From NCBI RefSeq assembly GCF_000187995.2, contig NZ_AEUW02000001.1:744001-808000 (forward strand): a stretch of DNA of 64,000 nucleotides. The letters run 5' to 3'. Positions 36,703 through 45,465 of this stretch are shown here, one piece after another. The DNA comes from Streptococcus macacae NCTC 11558 (GTDB taxonomy: Bacteria; Bacillota; Bacilli; Lactobacillales; Streptococcaceae). A program made the translations under genes and the position numbers. The notes beneath the pieces were generated by a model. That model made no database searches. It was given only the letters and a program-made list of their open reading frames with translations, and was not told the origin of the DNA. Position 1 is the stretch's first letter. The number at the start of each line of letters is the position of its first letter.

Positions 36703-39700
36703 TTATTGAAAAACCGTTTTCATTGCTAATGTTTCTAGCTCACGTTCCAATTCTGGAGTTTTAGCTACATAATAGCGTGTACTTTGAAAAGTATCTTTAG
36801 TATCTGCATAGTGCAGAACCACAGGAATATCCCCAGGATTAGCTGCTAAAATAGCAGAGATTTCAGCATCATAATCATGGTTTTGCATCTTGATCCAGAA
36901 TTTCTCCGCAGAAGCCGGTTTTAGAAAATTCAAAATCATCTGCAGACGGTTATCACGTTCTTGAATTTTACCAGTAAAGAAAAAGATCTTCTTTTCAGCC
37001 AATATCTTTTTATATTTTTGATAGCTTTCAGGAAACAGGGTGATATCTATCTTTTTCCTTGTATCCGTAACACTCAGAAAGGCCATCTGTTCGCCTTTAG
37101 ATTTGGTTCGAATAACTCTGATCGATTCAATCTGGCCTAACAAAGTAACCTCACTATCTTTAACAATATCAGCAATAGCTGTAAAATTTTCTGAAGAAGT
37201 CTTAGCAATCTCAACCAAAGGATGCGGACTGATTCCTGCACCGATAATCTCTTGTTCCAATTGATATTTTTCAGCATTACTGTAATCTTCTGCTTCTATC
37301 CAACTGTAGGAAGAATCTGCAAACAAGCTTCCTAATTCATTAACAAAAGTAAACAGATGCTCTAAATTAATAATTATTTTCTGACGATTGCTATCAAATA
37401 AATCAAACAAGCCAATTTGGATGAGCGGTTTTAAGATATCCGCCTTTTGATATTTCTCAGGCATTCTTGTCATAAAATCTTCAATACCTGTATATGGCCG
37501 ATTTTCAATAATCCAGTAAGCAAAATCTTTCATCAAGCCTTTAACATTCTTTAAGCCTAGATAGATATGATTATCTTCAATTTTATCAAAATAAGGAATC
37601 GTATTAATTGATAAAGGGCTGATTTTAAATTCAGCTTCCAAAGCATCTGTTAAATAAGCACTGCTAGAATAATTTAATAAAACATCAAAGAAAACCTTTG
37701 GATAATGCGTCTTAAAATAAGCCATTTGAAAAGCTAAGGCTGAGTAGGCATAAGCATGGCTGCGGTTAAAACCATAGCCTGCAAATTTTGCCATTCTGGA
37801 AAAAAGATCTTGTGTAATGTTTGGATCTCTGCCAAGTTGTTTGGCCCCAACTAAAAAATCAGCTTTCATTTTCTGCATTTCATCGGCATTCTTCTTTGAC
37901 ATAGCCCGACGGAGTAAATCAGCTTTCCCTAAAGTAAAACCTGCAAATACCTGAGCAATCTGCATAACCTGCTCTTGATAGAGCATAATACCATAAGTTG
38001 GCTCCAAAATAGAAGCAACCGATTCGTCTATCAGATCAATTTTTTCACGGCCGTACTTTCTTCTGATAAAATTTTCAGTATAATCACTGGCTCCCGGCCT
38101 GTTAAGACTCGTTGTTGCGACAACTTCCTCAAAACAAGAAGGTTTAATACGCCTTAAAAGATTGATGGCTCCTGCAGCCTCAAACTGAAAAATGCCTTTC
38201 GTTTTTCCCGCTGCAAATAATGCCAGTGTTTCTTTATCTTCAAGATTAATTGAAGAAATATCTAAACTTTCGCCATAGTCTGCTGCAACTTTTTCCTGCA
38301 TCTTTTGAACAAAGGTCAGATTTCTTAATCCCAAAAAGTCCATTTTCAGCAATCCATTAGCTTCTACAGCTGATGCATCATACTGAGTGATCATCATTTC
38401 TTCACCAGATTTCAGAGGAATATGATCTGTTAAATTGTCATCGCTCATAACGATTCCAGCAGCATGTATTGAAGTCTGCCTCGGTTTTCCTTCAATCCTT
38501 TTAGCAATTTCAAAAGCTCGTTGGAACTCTGCTTTACTATTAATCAGCTGACGAAAAGCTATATTTTTCTCATAGGCACTTCTTAAACTATCACGAAAAC
38601 TGATTTTCTTGGTTAAATTGCCCAGTTCATATTCTGTAGCGCCGAATCTTTTAAAAACATCCCTAATAACTTGCCGAGCTCCAAATGTAGAAAATGTAAC
38701 GATTTGAGCAGAATGTGTCGAACCATAACGATCTCGTACATAGTGCAGAAATTCATTACGGTAGATATCTGGCAGATCAATATCAATATCCGGCATGCTG
38801 TAGCGCTCTTCATTCAGAAAGCGCTCAAAAAGCAGATTGTTAGCAACAGGATCAATCCCTGTTATATCTAGGGCGTAAGCAACAAGGCTGCCAGCAGCCG
38901 AACCGCGTCCCATACCCATATAATAACCTCGGCTGCGACCAAATCGCAATAAATCCCAAACAATCAAAAAGTAGTCATCAAAACCCATTTTATGAATGAT
39001 AGCTAATTCTTCATTCAATCGCTGATTATACTTTAAAGAAAAAAGCTGTTTTTCTCGTAAACCTTGTTCAGATAATTCTCTTAGCTGATCTACTGCAGAT
39101 TTCTCGCGATTAAAACGAGGTAGTTTTAGATCTGTATCAAAATGATAAGAAATATCTGATAAGACTTCTTCAAGATTGGTCAAACTTTCTGGAAAGCGCT
39201 CTTTAAATAAATCAGAGATTTCCTTTTCAGGCAGTAAAAATTGGTTTTTAGCAACAGGCGGAACATCCTTTAAGGGAAGATTATCCCGAATAGCATGTAA
39301 CATCTGAAGAGTTTCTGTATCTTCATTTTGGAAATAGCTCACTTTGTGAATAGGAAGAATCTTTTTAGAAAAGTTTCTTTGAGGTGTATCTAAATCCACA
39401 CCAATATAATAAGGAAGGGAAATAGAAATATCATCAATACTATCTGAATAAGGAATAATAAGCTGAATGCCTTCCAAATATTCTTCAAAATCTGAAAAAG
39501 AATCATAGCCAGTCATTTTTAAGGTAGAAATCTTCATAAGATTGCGATAACCTGCTGTATTTTGAGCAAGTAAATAAAGAGATGTTTCTTGCCCTTCAAG
39601 GAAAACGTCCAGTTCTAATCCGACAATAGGGATCAGCCCTGCTTTTTGAGCTTTAACAATAAAATGATAAGCTGTATAAAGATTATCCTTATCCATGATA

Positions 39701-39807
39701 CCAATTTGACGATAACCTAATTTCTTGGCACGTTCAATATATGAAGGGATGTCAATTAAACTATCCATAAAAGAATAAACTGTTTTCGTAGCCAATTGGG
39801 CAAACAT
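36703..39807 (-). CDS. dnaE: DNA polymerase III alpha subunit, DnaE type
   Basis: 1034 residues, the short Gram-positive DnaE. The N-terminal PHP domain lacks the usual His cluster (ATKTVYSFMDS in place of the HxH motif), so proofreading through it is unlikely. The polymerase core has MGRGSAAGSLVAYAL and the catalytic PDIDIDLPD. The C-terminus carries an OB-fold (LLGQIESIRVIRTKS). In Firmicutes this enzyme extends RNA primers, while PolC does bulk synthesis. SD AAGGAG precedes the ATG. The gene is divergent from the YtrA-type regulator at 39993 and lies upstream of pfkA-pyk. Confidence 0.95.
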   Translation of the reverse strand: MFAQLATKTVYSFMDSLIDIPSYIERAKKLGYRQIGIMDKDNLYTAYHFIVKAQKAGLIPIVGLELDVFLEGQETSLYLLAQNTAGYRNLMKISTLKMTGYDSFSDFEEYLEGIQLIIPYSDSIDDISISLPYYIGVDLDTPQRNFSKKILPIHKVSYFQNEDTETLQMLHAIRDNLPLKDVPPVAKNQFLLPEKEISDLFKERFPESLTNLEEVLSDISYHFDTDLKLPRFNREKSAVDQLRELSEQGLREKQLFSLKYNQRLNEELAIIHKMGFDDYFLIVWDLLRFGRSRGYYMGMGRGSAAGSLVAYALDITGIDPVANNLLFERFLNEERYSMPDIDIDLPDIYRNEFLHYVRDRYGSTHSAQIVTFSTFGARQVIRDVFKRFGATEYELGNLTKKISFRDSLRSAYEKNIAFRQLINSKAEFQRAFEIAKRIEGKPRQTSIHAAGIVMSDDNLTDHIPLKSGEEMMITQYDASAVEANGLLKMDFLGLRNLTFVQKMQEKVAADYGESLDISSINLEDKETLALFAAGKTKGIFQFEAAGAINLLRRIKPSCFEEVVATTSLNRPGASDYTENFIRRKYGREKIDLIDESVASILEPTYGIMLYQEQVMQIAQVFAGFTLGKADLLRRAMSKKNADEMQKMKADFLVGAKQLGRDPNITQDLFSRMAKFAGYGFNRSHAYAYSALAFQMAYFKTHYPKVFFDVLLNYSSSAYLTDALEAEFKISPLSINTIPYFDKIEDNHIYLGLKNVKGLMKDFAYWIIENRPYTGIEDFMTRMPEKYQKADILKPLIQIGLFDLFDSNRQKIIINLEHLFTFVNELGSLFADSSYSWIEAEDYSNAEKYQLEQEIIGAGISPHPLVEIAKTSSENFTAIADIVKDSEVTLLGQIESIRVIRTKSKGEQMAFLSVTDTRKKIDITLFPESYQKYKKILAEKKIFFFTGKIQERDNRLQMILNFLKPASAEKFWIKMQNHDYDAEISAILAANPGDIPVVLHYADTKDTFQSTRYYVAKTPELERELETLAMKTVFQ

Positions 39808-39918
39808 CGCTCTTTTCTCCTTAACAACTTCTTGATTTTTATTATACTATAAATTAAAAAAATCCTCTTCTCAGAATATTTAATATTAATACTTTATTGA
39901 ATAAATATAAATTAATGC

Positions 39919-39964
39919 TTGACAATATATTTTTATAATTGTATTATATACATAACACAATTAT
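39919..39964 (+). promoter_or_regulatory. Promoter and probable auto-operator of the YtrA-type regulator operon
   Basis: TTGACA (39919-39924), 17-bp spacer, TATTAT (39942-39947). A perfect inverted repeat ATAATTGT (39935-39942) / ACAATTAT (39957-39964) overlaps the -10 box, the position expected for autorepression by a GntR-family protein. Confidence 0.75.
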
Positions 39965-39992
39965 ACATCTATTTATTTAGAAAGGAGAGCAG

Positions 39993-40364
39993 ATGGCCTG
40001 GAAATTTGATGAAAAATCACCTATTTATCTCCAAATTGCTAATCATATTAAAATGCAGATTATCAGCCAGGAAATAAAGCCTGGACAGAAGCTTCCTACA
40101 GTCAGAGATTTAGCCGAAGAAGCCGGAGTTAATCCCAACACTATGCAGCGTGCTTTTATTTCGCTCGAGCAAGAAGGGATGGTTTTCTCTGTTAGGACTT
40201 CAGGACGCTTTGTTACAGAAGATAAAGCGCTAATTGAAAAGGTGCGCCATAAACTAGCTCAGTTTGAACTGCAAAGCTTCATCACCAAGATGACAATTAT
40301 CGGCTTTGATAAAAACGATCTGTCTTCTGTATTGGATCACTACATTAAAGGAGAGATGAAATGA
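39993..40364 (+). CDS. GntR-family transcriptional regulator, YtrA subfamily
   Basis: 123 residues: a winged helix-turn-helix (about 5-75) with SPIYLQIANHIK, GQKLPTVRDLAEEAGVNPNTMQRA and a short C-terminal dimerisation tail. The short length without a ligand-binding domain defines the YtrA subfamily, which typically represses its own ABC-transporter operon. The stop overlaps the next start by 4 nt (ATGA). SD is AAGGAG. The inverted repeat over the promoter -10 is the likely binding site. Confidence 0.9.
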   Translation: MAWKFDEKSPIYLQIANHIKMQIISQEIKPGQKLPTVRDLAEEAGVNPNTMQRAFISLEQEGMVFSVRTSGRFVTEDKALIEKVRHKLAQFELQSFITKMTIIGFDKNDLSSVLDHYIKGEMK

Positions 40365-41068
40365 CAAAAGAATTACCTTTGCTGCAACTGCATCATGTTA
40401 CTAAAAAGTTCAAAAATAAAACTGCTTTGGATGACATTTCTTTAAAACTGCCAAAAGGAAGAATCATTGGTTTACTTGGACCAAATGGCAGCGGCAAGAC
40501 AACACTGATTAAATTAGCTAATGGTCTTTTACAGCCTACCAAAGGAGAAATTGTAGTGAATGGGTTAAGGCCTTGTCCAGAGAGTAAGTCTCTCATTTCT
40601 TATCTGCCAGATACCACTTACCTTAATGATAAAATGAAAGTTCGGGATATTTTGCGCCTGTTTGAAGATTTTTATGCTAATTTTGACAGACAAAAGGCTG
40701 AACAGCTTTTGGAAGACCTAGCTATTGACCAAGATGAAAAACTTAAAAGCCTCTCTAAAGGCAATAAAGAAAAAGTCCAGCTGATTCTCGTCATGAGCCG
40801 CAAAGCAAAACTTTATATTTTAGATGAGCCCATTGGCGGTGTAGACCCTGCTACCCGGGATTACATTCTAAAAACAATTATCAATAATTATTCCGAAGAT
40901 GCTTCCATACTGATTTCCACACATTTGATTGCTGATATTGAACAAATCTTAGATGAAGTTATTTTCATCAATCAAGGTAACATTATTTTGCAGGAAAATG
41001 CGGATGATCTGCGTGAGCAACAGGCACAGTCAATTGATCAAATCTTCAGAGAACAATTCAAAGCTTAA
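40361..41068 (+). CDS. ABC transporter ATP-binding protein of the YtrA-type operon
   Basis: 235 residues: Walker A GPNGSGKTT, signature LSKGNKEK (variant of LSGGQ), Walker B LYILDEPIGGVD and the switch His in STHL. The family resembles YtrB/EcsA-like ATPases that work with membrane subunits lacking clear substrate-binding proteins. Overlap with the regulator gene and a 14-nt gap to the membrane subunit show one operon. The substrate is unknown; related operons respond to cell-envelope antibiotics. Confidence 0.88.
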   Translation: MTKELPLLQLHHVTKKFKNKTALDDISLKLPKGRIIGLLGPNGSGKTTLIKLANGLLQPTKGEIVVNGLRPCPESKSLISYLPDTTYLNDKMKVRDILRLFEDFYANFDRQKAEQLLEDLAIDQDEKLKSLSKGNKEKVQLILVMSRKAKLYILDEPIGGVDPATRDYILKTIINNYSEDASILISTHLIADIEQILDEVIFINQGNIILQENADDLREQQAQSIDQIFREQFKA

Positions 41069-41082
41069 TTTAGGAGGATAAT

Positions 41083-41883
41083 ATGTTTGGAAAATTATTA
41101 AAATATGAATTTAAATCAGTTGGCAGCTGGTTCTTTGGCTTATATGGACTAGCTATTGCCCTTTCTCTCTTTTTAGGCATTTGGCTTAGGTTTAACATAA
41201 CATTTTCTGGTTCTTCTGATTATAGGGCTGATTTTAATTCCAACGTTCAAGGGGTATTCGCTTCTCTTTTGTTTAGCCTGCTGCTGGCTGTTTTTATAAC
41301 CATCTTTATCGCGACTTTATTGCTCATTATTCGTCGTTTTTATAACAATATTTTTGGTAGAGAAGGCTACCTTACCTTAACCTTACCTGTCTCAACTCAC
41401 AATATTCTTTTATCTAAATTAGCGGCAGCTTTGATCTGGATTATTTGCAGTTGTTTTGTCTCTTTATTTAGTGTCTTTTTGCTGGTTGCTCCTTGGCTTG
41501 GTTCAGCTTTACGTTCTCATTATTTATCAAACGGTCTATCCGATCTTTTTAATACTCTCTTCAACCCTGCTTCTTTCTTGGTTTCCCTTTCTCTTTTAGT
41601 AAGCATTATTTCCTGCATTTTAGGAATTTATTTTGCTGCTTCATTAGGGCAGTTATTCTTAGATAATCGCATTTTATTCGCTATTGTCTTTTATTTCCTT
41701 ATTTCTATTATTTGCAGTTCTCTCGATTTTCTCCTAGGAAGCAATGGCAATAGTATAGATATCGTATCTAGCACCAATGGGTATTATCACTTAACTGTGA
41801 AGATTATGATTCACATAATTTATAGTCTCTTCTTTTATTTTGGAACCCACTATATTATTAAAAATAAGCTTAATATCCAGTAA
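41083..41883 (+). CDS. ABC transporter membrane subunit, six helices
   Basis: 266 residues with six predicted helices (about 15-35, 65-90, 110-135, 155-180, 195-215, 240-260). No sequence motif gives a substrate. It follows the ATPase in the YtrA-type operon (SD TTAGGAGGA) and ends before a bidirectional terminator shared with ssrA. Likely the partner permease of the preceding ATPase. Confidence 0.8.
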   Translation: MFGKLLKYEFKSVGSWFFGLYGLAIALSLFLGIWLRFNITFSGSSDYRADFNSNVQGVFASLLFSLLLAVFITIFIATLLLIIRRFYNNIFGREGYLTLTLPVSTHNILLSKLAAALIWIICSCFVSLFSVFLLVAPWLGSALRSHYLSNGLSDLFNTLFNPASFLVSLSLLVSIISCILGIYFAASLGQLFLDNRILFAIVFYFLISIICSSLDFLLGSNGNSIDIVSSTNGYYHLTVKIMIHIIYSLFFYFGTHYIIKNKLNIQ

Positions 41884-41892
41884 AATTAAAAG

Positions 41893-41980
41893 GCTTGAGG
41901 ATAAGCACTGTTTCCATCAGCTGAATAACATTTTTCAACATGCAGCTGCAGTTATCATTATCTCAAGCTTCTTTATTTTT
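41893..41980. terminator. Bidirectional terminator between the ABC operon and ssrA
   Basis: GCTTGAGGATAA (41893-41904) pairs with TTATCTCAAGC (41958-41968) with one bulge. T-rich tails occur on both sides: CTTTATTTTT on plus, CTTTTAATTTT on minus. Confidence 0.6.
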
Positions 41981-41981
41981 A

Positions 41982-42325
41982 TGGAGTCGGTGGGAGTCGA
42001 ACCCACGTCCAAACACCTGCCAACTTATTTGTCTACAACCATAGGCTATGTCTTAATTTAACCTGATTTTGACACATAGCTCAGGCCAAAGCCAGACGAG
42101 TCTATTAATCTCTTGTAAAATCCCTAGACCTGATTGTACCGTAGCTTGCTATAAATAAGACCGGTCATCAGACACAAGCAATCCGAATCGGGTCACACAG
42201 GCTGCTTTAGGCAGCTACTGCGTAAGAATTGTTATTTTTTGCAGTTATATTTAACTGGCGTTTTACATCCGCTTGATGAGTCGCAAAATAAGTCTCATAA
42301 TGCCTGTCGAATCCGTAACGACCCC
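41982..42325 (-). ncRNA. ssrA: Transfer-messenger RNA (tmRNA)
   Basis: Both conserved ends are present: 5' GGGGTCGTTACGGATTCGACA and 3' GGGTTCGACTCCCACCGACTCCA with an encoded CCA. The tag reading frame (complement of 42205-42242) gives AKNNNSYAVAA then TAA, a streptococcal tag. The RNA rescues stalled ribosomes and marks the nascent protein for ClpXP. Length about 344 nt. The promoter lies at 42346-42374. Confidence 0.97.
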
Positions 42326-42345
42326 AAATAAGCTATACATACTTA

Positions 42346-42374
42346 AGTATAGCAAAATACAGTAAAAATAGCAA
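42346..42374 (-). promoter_or_regulatory. ssrA promoter
   Basis: Minus strand: TTGCTA (complement of 42369-42374), 17-bp spacer, TATACT (complement of 42346-42351). It overlaps a 15-nt direct repeat and lies back to back with the promoter of the DedA-like gene. Confidence 0.65.
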
Positions 42375-42390
42375 AATACAGTTTGAATAT

Positions 42391-42398
42391 GGTATGAT
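42391..42398 (+). promoter_or_regulatory. Extended -10 promoter immediately before the DedA-like start
   Basis: GGTATGAT, preceded by T at 42390, makes TGGTATGAT, a TGnTATnAT extended -10. The hexamer ends at 42398, so transcription should start near 42405, the A of the ATG. This suggests a leaderless mRNA. Confidence 0.5.
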
Positions 42399-42404
42399 AG
42401 TAAT

Positions 42405-43016
42405 ATGAAAGAGAAATTAAGTAAACACTTTGTAATGACCCAAAAAATCATTCAATTTTTGGGAATTTTAGCCATAATAGGTTCAGTTGTCCTTGTCATA
42501 TGGTTTTACAAATTAGGTATATTAAACGATAGCAATGCTCTAAAAGATTTGGTCCAAAGACATAAAGTCATAGGCCCTTTGATTTTTATTTTAGTTCAAA
42601 TTTTCCAAATTGTCTTCCCAGTTATTCCTGGTGGAGTCACTACTGTTGCAGGATTCCTTATTTTTGGAACATGGACAGGATTTATCCTCAATTATATAGG
42701 CATTTTAATAGGAAGTGTCATTCTCTTTCTACTTGTTAAATGGTTTGGACGCAAATTTATTTTACTATTTATGAAAGAAGAAACATTCTATAAATATGAA
42801 GCAAAATTAGAAAGCGATACTTATGAAAAACTGTTTATCTTTTCTATGCTATCCCCTGTCTCACCCGCAGATATTATGGTCATGATAACTGGCTTAACAA
42901 GCATGAGTCTCAAACGTTTTACAACAATATTAATTATCACAAAACCACTGTCTATTATTGCCTATAGCTATTTTTGGATCTATGGCAGCAAAATTGTTGA
43001 ATTCTTTTTTAAATAA
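42405..43016 (+). CDS. TVP38/TMEM64 (DedA superfamily) membrane protein
   Basis: 203 residues with five or six helices and the VTT-domain pattern: FPVIPGGVTTVAGFLIFGTWTG in two parts of the re-entrant loop region, and SPVSPADIMVMITGLTSMS. Members of the superfamily are thought to move or scramble lipids; the exact substrate is unknown here. No Shine-Dalgarno precedes the ATG, and an extended -10 box ends 6 nt upstream, so translation is probably leaderless. An internal ATG at codon 11 also lacks an SD. A strong terminator follows at 43071-43116. Confidence 0.85.
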   Translation: MKEKLSKHFVMTQKIIQFLGILAIIGSVVLVIWFYKLGILNDSNALKDLVQRHKVIGPLIFILVQIFQIVFPVIPGGVTTVAGFLIFGTWTGFILNYIGILIGSVILFLLVKWFGRKFILLFMKEETFYKYEAKLESDTYEKLFIFSMLSPVSPADIMVMITGLTSMSLKRFTTILIITKPLSIIAYSYFWIYGSKIVEFFFK

Positions 43017-43070
43017 TTCTTAAAGGAGAAAGAACCAGTCAGAAGAATGAATTGTTTCAGTTTGAATTTC

Positions 43071-43116
43071 AAAAAGGGAGTAGGACAAAGTTATAACTTT
43101 GTCCTACTCCCTTTTT
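43071..43116. terminator. Perfect palindromic terminator after the DedA-like gene
   Basis: A perfect stem starting AAAAAGGGAGTAGGACAAAG and ending in its complement with TTTTTT. The A-run on the left makes it effective on both strands, so it also ends the tRNA-Arg transcript. Confidence 0.9.
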
Positions 43117-43135
43117 TCACTAAATCAAATGCTAA

Positions 43136-43208
43136 TCCACCTTGAGGGAATCGAACCCCCATCTCAAGAACCGGAATCTTACGTGATATCCATTACACTA
43201 AAGGTGGC
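43136..43208 (-). tRNA. tRNA-Arg (CCG)
   Basis: A 73-nt cloverleaf on the minus strand: acceptor CCACCTT/AAGGTGG with discriminator A, anticodon loop TTCCGGT giving CCG, and T-loop GGTTCGATTCC. CCA is not encoded. An extended -10 (TGGTATAAT) lies just upstream, around 43217-43225. Confidence 0.93.
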
Positions 43209-43324
43209 TAACAATAATTATACCATAAGATAGCCTATATTGACTATAAATAATAAAAAAAGACTTTATAAATAAGGCTTAACTCGTAGTTTTAAGCTCC
43301 TTTCAAATGCCATTTTTAAGATAA

Positions 43325-43366
43325 GTAAATAAAAAGCCGAAAAAGCTTTTACTTACTTTTTCAGCC
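43325..43366 (-). terminator. rpsA terminator
   Basis: Minus strand: GCTGAAAAAG / CTTTTTCGGC stem followed by TTTTTATTT (toward 43325), located 7 nt after the rpsA stop. Confidence 0.8.
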
Positions 43367-43372
43367 TAAAGT

Positions 43373-44572
43373 TTATAATTCAATATCACCAAACAAATCT
43401 GCCATTGAGAATCCAGTTTGAGTTTCTGGAAGTTCATAATCACGTTTTTCCTGACGTTTAGGACGACGCGGACGTGACTGGCGTTTTTCACCATTATTTT
43501 CTTCTTGTGCTGGACGTTCCTCAAGTGCTTTAATAGAAAGTGAGACGCGTTCATCTGCTGTGTTAATGTCAAGAACTTTAACCTTAACATCTTGTCCCAC
43601 AGAAAGTACATCTTTAGGATTTTCAACACGTTTATGTGAGATCTGCGAGATGTGAACTAAGCCATCAATCCCAGGAAGCACTTCAACAAAAGCTCCAAAA
43701 TCTGTCAAACGTTTTACTTTACCTTCAACAACATCGCCTGCAGCAAGCTTTTGTTCAACACCATCCCAAGGTCCAGGTGTAGTTGCTTTAAGAGAAAGTG
43801 AAACACGGCCTTCTTCTTCATCAATAGCCAGTACTTTCACTTGGATTTCTTCACCAACGGTTACGACTGATTTAGGCGAAACATTGCGTTCATGTGATAA
43901 TTCTGTAACGTGAACTAAGCCATCAACACCACCAAGATCAATGAAAGCACCAAAGCTTGTCAAACGTGCAACAGTACCTGTAACAATATCTCCAACAGCA
44001 AGTTTGGAGAAAACTTCTTTACGGGCTTCCGCAGCAGCTTCTTCCACTACTTCACGGCGAGAAAGAATAAAACGATTTTCTGCAGGATCAACTTCTTTGA
44101 TTTTAGCATCAAATTCTTGGCCAACAAATTTTTCAGTATTACGTACAAAACGTGTATCAATCATTGATGCAGGAATAAATCCACGAAGTCCTTCAAACTC
44201 AACTGAAAGGCCGCCCTTAACAGCACGAGTCCCTTTTACAGTAACAACTTCACCTTCACGGCCAATGAGCTTATCCCAAGCTTTACGAGCTTCTAAGCGC
44301 TTTTTAGAGACAAGGAAAGTAACAGTATCTGTATCTTTACCAACAACTTGGCGAAGGACAAGAACTTCTACTTTGTCACCAGCTTTAACCAAATCATTAA
44401 TATCAGCGTTACGGTCATTTGTCAATTCCCGAAGGGTCAAAACAGCTTCAACACCTGTTCCTTCAATCACAAGGTTTGCTTGTTCACTATCTACAGTTAA
44501 AACTTCAGCCGTTACAACATCACCAGGATTTACTTCACTAACACTGTTTAGCAAATCTTCAAATTCATTCAT
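43373..44572 (-). CDS. rpsA: 30S ribosomal protein S1
   Basis: 399 residues from [10 protein letters not shown]. This start has GGAGG 11 nt upstream; an in-frame extension to 44689 is not supported. Four S1 RNA-binding repeats are visible (about 13-85, 100-170, 185-260, 275-345), with the typical [28 protein letters not shown] pattern clearest in repeats 3 and 4. The tail is basic and Gln/Arg-rich. It binds mRNA on the 30S subunit. The four-repeat form is usual in Firmicutes. It is followed by a terminator and the tRNA-Arg gene. Confidence 0.95.
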   Translation of the reverse strand: MNEFEDLLNSVSEVNPGDVVTAEVLTVDSEQANLVIEGTGVEAVLTLRELTNDRNADINDLVKAGDKVEVLVLRQVVGKDTDTVTFLVSKKRLEARKAWDKLIGREGEVVTVKGTRAVKGGLSVEFEGLRGFIPASMIDTRFVRNTEKFVGQEFDAKIKEVDPAENRFILSRREVVEEAAAEARKEVFSKLAVGDIVTGTVARLTSFGAFIDLGGVDGLVHVTELSHERNVSPKSVVTVGEEIQVKVLAIDEEEGRVSLSLKATTPGPWDGVEQKLAAGDVVEGKVKRLTDFGAFVEVLPGIDGLVHISQISHKRVENPKDVLSVGQDVKVKVLDINTADERVSLSIKALEERPAQEENNGEKRQSRPRRPKRQEKRDYELPETQTGFSMADLFGDIEL

Positions 44573-44709
44573 TCTAAAAAAACCTCCAACAAGAAATAAA
44601 GAAGATTTATTTCTTGATAACAATATATTTTCACAAGGTAACCCGAAAGGACAAACAACAAGACGCATATCTCTGACGGTCTTAGACACATTAATCTAAT
44701 ACCTCTTAA

Positions 44710-44781
44710 CTGGGGTAGCTGGATTCGAACCAGCGCATGAGGGAGTCAAAGTCCCTTGCCTTACCGCTTGGCTATACCCCA
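44710..44781 (-). tRNA. tRNA-Gln (TTG)
   Basis: 72 nt, acceptor TGGGGTA/TACCCCA with discriminator G, anticodon loop CTTTGAC giving TTG, T-loop GGTTCGAATCC. CCA is not encoded. It is second in a small tRNA unit after tRNA-Tyr. Confidence 0.95.
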
Positions 44782-44913
44782 ATGATTAGTTCTTCTAAGA
44801 TAAAGTTAAACTAAACACTGTGTGAAAAACGGTAGATCTCCTCTAAACTTTCATGATTAAAGTTTCATCTTTCTATTTTCACTTTGCGTTTCATCACCCT
44901 TTATATCTTAGGA

Positions 44914-44994
44914 TGGAAGGGGAGGGATTCGAACCCCCGAACCCGAAGGAGCGGATTTACAGTCCGCCGCGTTTAGCCTCTTCGCTACCCTTCC
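44914..44994 (-). tRNA. tRNA-Tyr (GTA)
   Basis: 81 nt with a long variable arm, acceptor GGAAGGG/CCCTTCC, anticodon GTA in GACTGTAAATC, T-loop GGTTCGAATCC. It has its own promoter at 45011-45039, and tRNA-Gln lies 132 nt downstream. Confidence 0.95.
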
Positions 44995-45010
44995 GTTGAC
45001 AACAAAGTCA

Positions 45011-45039
45011 ATTCTAACATAAGTTATTTTGAAAATCAA
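45011..45039 (-). promoter_or_regulatory. Promoter of the tRNA-Tyr/tRNA-Gln unit
   Basis: Minus strand: TTGATT (complement of 45034-45039), 17-bp spacer, TAGAAT (complement of 45011-45016) preceded by TGT. Confidence 0.75.
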
Positions 45040-45053
45040 GGCTTTTTCTGATT

Positions 45054-45284
45054 TTAGTTGTTCAAGTTATAGGCTCCGATCACAGCTTCAATAGCTGTCT
45101 CTAAATTTTTATGAAAATCAGAAACTTCTTTGTCTTTGACCACAGCAAATTTACCATCAATCTCAGCAATTTCACCAACTAACCTTTTTCCAATCATCAG
45201 CTGATAGCCTTCTACTTCTGTCTTATTTACTTTTACATTGCTATCTACAAGCTGTACTTCTATTTTTTTATCTTTCTTTCCCAT
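45054..45284 (-). CDS. DUF2969 family small protein
   Basis: 76 residues starting MGKKDKKIEVQ. The ATG at 45284 is preferred because GAGGTG lies 7-8 nt upstream; an upstream GTG would overlap that SD. It is a charged, soluble protein whose pattern (YQLMIGKRLVGEIAEIDGKFAVV, in two parts) recalls a streptococcal family of unknown function (DUF2969). The C-terminal NLETAIEAVIGAYNL is helical. No function can be given. It lies upstream of the tRNA promoter in the same direction. Confidence 0.75.
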   Translation of the reverse strand: MGKKDKKIEVQLVDSNVKVNKTEVEGYQLMIGKRLVGEIAEIDGKFAVVKDKEVSDFHKNLETAIEAVIGAYNLNN

Positions 45285-45369
45285 ATTTTTCACCTCGCCA
45301 TTCTATTCTATTAAAAAAAAACTATTGGTGCAAGCCTGAATAAAAAATTACCTTTCTTTTTCTGATCAT

Positions 45370-45401
45370 AAAACAAAAGAAACTAGACAGAAAGTCTAGT
45401 T
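45370..45401 (-). terminator. ilvE terminator
   Basis: ACTAGAC (45382-45388) / GTCTAGT (45394-45400) with a 5-nt loop, followed on the minus strand by TTTCTTTTGTTTT. Confidence 0.75.
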
Positions 45402-45465
45402 CTAATTTCTCAAGTACTAAGAATACAGTGGCTGGCTGACTAACAATATTCGCTATCTTTTCTTT

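Noticed and set aside
44573..44689. Upstream in-frame extension of rpsA
   Set aside because: Family N-terminus MNEFEDLL and the strong SD lie at 44572; the extension has no SD and unrelated sequence. Similar extensions of pfkA, pyrF, pyrC, plsY and ilvE were trimmed for the same reasons.
43941..44699. 252-codon ORF on the plus strand
   Set aside because: Antisense to rpsA, low-complexity Ser/Thr/Arg translation, no ribosome-binding site; produced by the codon bias of rpsA.
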